Below are positions 7,489-10,301 of a stretch of 10,301 nt of DNA, one piece after another (positions within the stretch are counted from its first letter, which is position 1; every line of letters begins with the position of its first letter). The DNA lies in NCBI GenBank assembly GCA_037447655.1, contig JBBHKE010002069.1, forward strand, positions 1 through 10,301, given 5' to 3'. The translations under genes and the position numbers were made by a program. The notes beneath the pieces are model-generated. The model made no database searches. It was not told where the DNA came from and saw only the letters and a program-made list of their open reading frames with translations. This DNA comes from Zygnema cylindricum. Lineage: Eukaryota > Streptophyta > Zygnematophyceae > Zygnematales > Zygnemataceae.

Positions 7489-7771
7489 CTCGTAACGAAC
7501 TTAGGCTGTACTTTTTCGCGCTACGGACAACCGGTGAGAATGGTGAGAGGAGGCGGCGCACGCGTCCACGTCGCCCCCCTTTTATTCCGTTTTACGACGC
7601 GCCGCGCCGCGCGGACGAATGTGTTTAGGGATTTTTTCTCACTTAAGTTTTTTTTTTGAAATCACAACCCAGTAAATAACCCTAAACATATATACCCCTA
7701 AAAATGCAAGGTGCCCGGGCGGTTTCTTGCAAATGGTGAGAGTAACGCCTTTTTTGGATGTAGAATAGGTC
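7489..7771. other. GC-rich then AT-rich spacer, no gene
   Basis: Positions 7530-7620 are unusually GC-rich, with repeated CGC/GCG words (CGACGCGCCGCGCCGCGCGG), then the sequence becomes T-rich. The 86-codon frame across 7399-7659 spans the CAGTA foldback and the GC-rich block and looks like chance. Telomere-like words TTTAGGG (7625) and CCCTAAA (about 7680) occur singly. Confidence 0.35.
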
Positions 7772-8155
7772 TAGTGTTGGGTATCGGGTGAAATAATATC
7801 GCGATAATTTCGATATTCGATGTATCGAATATCGATTGGTCAGGGTCCTCGATATATCGCACCGGGACCATAAGCCATCGCGATATATTAGGTGAAAAGT
7901 GGTTTTCCGTACAGATACAGTACGGAAACTGGTACGAAAAATCGTATCTCCCCCCCCCCTCCCACCACTGAGCGTGCGCCACGGGGGGGGGGGGATTTGA
8001 AAAAAAATATATATATTTATGTATATATTAGTATATATCGCAAATATATCGCGATATGTAGCTTCTCGATATATTGAGGAGATATATGGGATATCGGATA
8101 TCTGAAATTCGAAATATATCGATTATCGGCAATAGGTCCTCGATACCCAACGCTA
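7772..8155. mobile_element. 384-bp element with terminal inverted repeats (MITE-like, possibly hAT-derived)
   Basis: The left end TAGTGTTGGGTATCGG (7772-7787) matches the reverse complement of the right end (8140-8155, TAGCGTTGGGTATCGA) at 14 of 16 positions. The interior is non-coding and dominated by palindromic ATATCG/CGATAT words. It also contains a run of 10 C (7950-7959) and a run of 12 G (7983-7994) about 23 bp apart that can pair. No transposase is encoded, so mobility would depend on an autonomous relative. No 8-bp duplication directly flanks these ends. The 8-mer AATAGGTC lies just outside the left end (7764-7771) and again inside the right end (8131-8138), so the true right boundary could differ. 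The superfamily assignment is inference. Confidence 0.55.
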
Positions 8156-9400
8156 TAAAATACGACTCTCACCAATCTCACCAACCGGGCCAACTCGTAA
8201 GAAACCTTAGGCCGTGTCTGGTGTTTTTTTGTTACGTATGCCGTACGCCTCCGTGGAGCACCCTAGGGGCGGGCACGTGTGTTAAACATAAGTCTGTAGC
8301 GCGCGAATAGCGTGCGCATCACTAAGAGAAATTAATGGACGATGGTCAAAATTTTGAAAAATTTGCTTACATATTCGTCGTACGGACTGCTGGGAAGCGT
8401 GGTCCATTGCTTACAGTTGTTGCTGGTGGGCGGTCAGCGCGGCCCAGCGCAGCAAGCTGCGGCAGAGAATAAAACGGAGGCCACGTTTGGCGGGGAATGC
8501 AGCACGCGTGACGCCGGTGACTGACATACAGAATGGTACCATATGAAGTACAGATTTGTGAACTATGATTAAGATTCAGTCAATATTCACCATCTACTAT
8601 AAAATTACCAATGTCGTGTAACGTAATCGCACTACCTGTCGGCACTCAGGCCATATCGGAGGGTCGTTAACCGGCTAGAATTTAATGCGGTACGGAATTT
8701 TGAAATCGGGCTTCGTAAAATTGGGCCGCAGAAGAAGTTTGTGGAAAGCGACGAAGAGACCCACTTGGTCGTAGTTAGTTGGTCCATAAAGAAAATGTCA
8801 AGAAAACGGCTGGACGACGGCTTTTGTCCAGGAACCGCGGAGATCCCGGATGCCAGCTACTGTAAAGTACACTTCCGTACAGAGGGTGCGAGTGAGTGGG
8901 ATGAACGATGACGGAAAGAAAAGGCAGGCAGACATTCCAGCAATCTGACCAACCAGACGTAGGTGTACAGTTGACGCAGTAAAGCCGAGATTGTCGGTGG
9001 AATAGAAATTCTTTGAACGGTCAATCAAAACGGCGTCAATCGAAATATCAAATCGCCACGAAATGACCAATAGAAGAGAACGGAAGAAACAGTCGAGGAA
9101 CAAAAGGCTGAAAACTTTTGAATGCATCGAAAAAGATAGAAGTGATTTTAGCGAACTTTACGTTCACTTATCATGTAGCTAGAGTGCGATCTAACCAATC
9201 TGCTTTCCAAATGAAAGATCCTCCGTACACGTCTAAACTCCAGTGCGGTACTTACTTGAACCTTACCTGTACCGCCCTACTTTTTTCCCTCCCAATGCAC
9301 TGTGGCTACGTAGCAGAATATAATCCACAAAGATCTCGGATGTTATGCGATATTCTAGCCGAAGTTTTGCGGCGTCCCATGCACAATGTTGGAAAAAACT
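8156..9400. other. region with unrecognised ORFs, no supported gene
   Basis: Open frames of 60 to 109 codons exist here: 8342-8524 plus, 8798-9127 minus and 9118-9402 plus. None has a recognisable domain, splice context or convincing start context. The sequence from 8210 to 8530 is richer in GC, with words such as GGCCGTGTCTGGTGT at 8211-8225 that recall transposon termini, but I found no inverted partner. GTAC and CCGTA words recur throughout, as in the left half of the window. The region is probably old repeat-derived DNA. Confidence 0.35.
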
Positions 9401-9740
9401 AAAAAGGTTCTACCCCGCCCGCTAACTACGATGGATGTCGGTTCTCCCGAAGAACCTCACCTCCGAAAGTCGGTGCATAAAATCCGTTACGATATACGTT
9501 CAAGAATCGACTATCGAAAGGGACGGATATTTCCATAGATGTCTCATGCGCATAAAACGCACGCATGAAACGCCAAAAAAATAATGAATATGCGCATGAA
9601 ACAAAATCAAAATTATTTAAAATGCGTTGACTTTCGTTGACTTCATACAAAAAAATAAAAATAAAAAAATATTAAAATTTTTAATAAATAACTAAAAATA
9701 CGATGACAAAATCAAAATTTCAGAGTTCTAAACGAAAACC
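9401..9740. other. AT-rich spacer with GCGCAT hairpin and paired W-box cores
   Basis: CATGCG (9545-9550) and CGCATG (9562-9567) can pair as a hairpin, and the palindrome ATGCGCAT occurs at 9546-9553 and again at 9590-9597. Two TTGACT words, the core of WRKY-bound W-boxes, lie 10 bp apart (9627 and 9637), but no gene is placed to use them. Positions 9645-9705 are almost pure A and T. No coding signal is seen. Confidence 0.4.
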
Positions 9741-9900
9741 AGCGACGACATTGTCTCTTCGCTGGACTCTGAAGCGATCAGACTGTCTGGTCGCTAGCGA
9801 TCAGACTGTCTAGTCGCTAGCGATCAGAGTGTCTCGTCGCCAGCGATCAGACTGTCGCTGGACTCTAAACCGGCAACCAGCGATGAGACTGTCTGTTGCC
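9741..9900. repeat. 23-bp GC-rich tandem repeat array
   Basis: Units of the type AGCGATCAGACTGTCTGGTCGCT follow one another at 9773-9795, 9796-9818 and 9819-9841, with a partial unit at 9842-9856. Diverged units lie at 9741-9763 and 9879-9900. Between them, GGACTCTGAA (about 9764) and GGACTCTAAACC (about 9859) recur, so there is also a larger period that includes the spacer. The array is a sharp GC island between AT-rich flanks. Unit length is not a multiple of three, and stops occur in the frames I checked, so it is not a protein repeat. Confidence 0.75.
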
Positions 9901-10015
9901 TCGGCGCTGAACTCGTCGCCAGCGTCGAGGCAGCGAAAGCCCTGTCAGCATCCGCGTCTTCCCGGCGCCATGCCGGCACTTGCCCCTATTGCAACATGTT
10001 AACATTCAAGAATTT

Positions 10016-10160
10016 ACAATTGAAGAAAAAATAACCACTTTTGAATGTCAAAATGGAATAATGTCAAAATCACAATTGAAAAAAAAAATCCATTTTTGTA
10101 TATGAACATCAAATAATGACACATCCACAATTGAAGCAAAAAAAAAACCATTTTTGTAAT
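10016..10160. repeat. 55/56-bp AT-rich tandem repeat, about 2.6 copies
   Basis: ACAATTGAA begins units at 10016, 10072 and 10127. Each continues with an A-run, a CCATTTTTG or CCACTTTTG block, and then a segment with AAATAATG or GAATAATG. Spacings are 56 and 55 bp. Copies differ by several substitutions and by A-run length. The array lies just beyond the stop of the possible minus-strand gene at the right edge. Confidence 0.7.
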
Positions 10161-10234
10161 CATAGGAGGGAAATAACTTAGTTTACACATAGAAAGTAAC
10201 TAATTGACAACCTCGAATAGGGTTATTTCCTCTA

Positions 10235-10300
10235 TCACTCTAGATCTAGTTCATCCATGTCTTCGTCAGCATCCTCTTCCACTATCTCCCCTTCCTCTTT
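10235..10300 (-). CDS. possible C-terminal fragment of an acidic-tailed protein (partial)
   Basis: Read on the minus strand from the right edge, one frame is open for 21 codons and ends in TGA at 10235-10237. It encodes a highly acidic tail containing EEDADEDMDELDLE. Acidic tails of this sort end many nuclear proteins, including some plant transposases of the hAT type, but 21 residues cannot identify the family. The other two minus-strand frames contain stops. The stretch is also simply GA-rich, so it could be low-complexity DNA rather than coding sequence. The start and most of the protein would lie outside the window. Confidence 0.3.
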   Translation of the reverse strand, partial: KEEGEIVEEDADEDMDELDLE

Positions 10301-10301
10301 C

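Noticed and set aside
8211-8225. GGCCGTGTCTGGTGT as a PIF/Harbinger-type transposon end
   Set aside because: I found no inverted partner or TAA-type target duplication within the window.
8342-8524. 60-codon plus-strand ORF with a hydrophobic segment
   Set aside because: Its size is at chance level and it has no homology that I recognise. The Gln/Ala-rich end follows from local GC-rich sequence.
8798-9127. 109-codon minus-strand ORF with hydrophobic N-terminus
   Set aside because: No family resemblance, no splice or leader context and ordinary composition. Such lengths occur by chance in 10 kb.
9118-9402. 94-codon plus-strand ORF with two Asn glycosylation-like sites
   Set aside because: No signal peptide, no domain, and it lies in apparently decayed repeat DNA.
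9741-10160. CRISPR-like array
   Set aside because: The repeats are direct, contiguous and degenerate, without unique spacers of constant length, and the host is a plant.
1-10301. tRNA or rRNA genes
   Set aside because: I looked for the GGTTCGA-type B box and for conserved rRNA words on both strands and found none that I would support. A tRNAscan-SE run would settle it.

Overview
This window looks like nuclear DNA of a land plant or close streptophyte relative. The grounds are a split gene of the plant xyloglucan endotransglucosylase/hydrolase (XTH) type with clean GT-AG introns, a pyrimidine-rich gene leader, plant-like degenerate telomere words (TTTAGGG) and families of small non-coding repeats. 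I cannot name the species. The region is gene-poor: one recognisable gene occupies about 1.7 kb and the rest is AT-rich intergenic DNA with foldback and tandem repeats.

Layout. Positions 1-450 hold a degenerate tandem repeat followed by a CGATA-rich foldback repeat. Positions 450-2770 hold no convincing gene, but contain small tandem repeats, a cluster of stem-loops (1986-2160) and a second, about 97% identical copy of the CGATA repeat (2630-2766). Positions 2770-4960 are T-rich to AT-rich spacer with no gene I can support. The minus-strand XTH-like gene runs from its start codon at 6959 to about 5264 in four exons. Its splice sites and catalytic motif are intact, but its reading frame is broken once in exon 2 and several times in exon 4, so as written it is a pseudogene or a poorly resolved sequence. 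Its CT-rich leader or promoter lies at about 6960-7190.

Positions 7400-8160 hold a CAGTA foldback and a 384-bp element with terminal inverted repeats and long C and G homopolymer runs. One terminus of this element matches the right end of the first CGATA repeat, which links the two into one putative MITE-like family. Positions 8160-9740 hold only unrecognised ORFs. Positions 9741-10160 carry two tandem repeat arrays. A short acidic reading frame on the minus strand runs off the right edge and may be the C-terminus of another protein.

No multi-gene system is visible. The points most worth checking are the fate of the XTH gene and the CGATA foldback family. All gene calls rest on reading motifs by eye; no alignment or database search was run.
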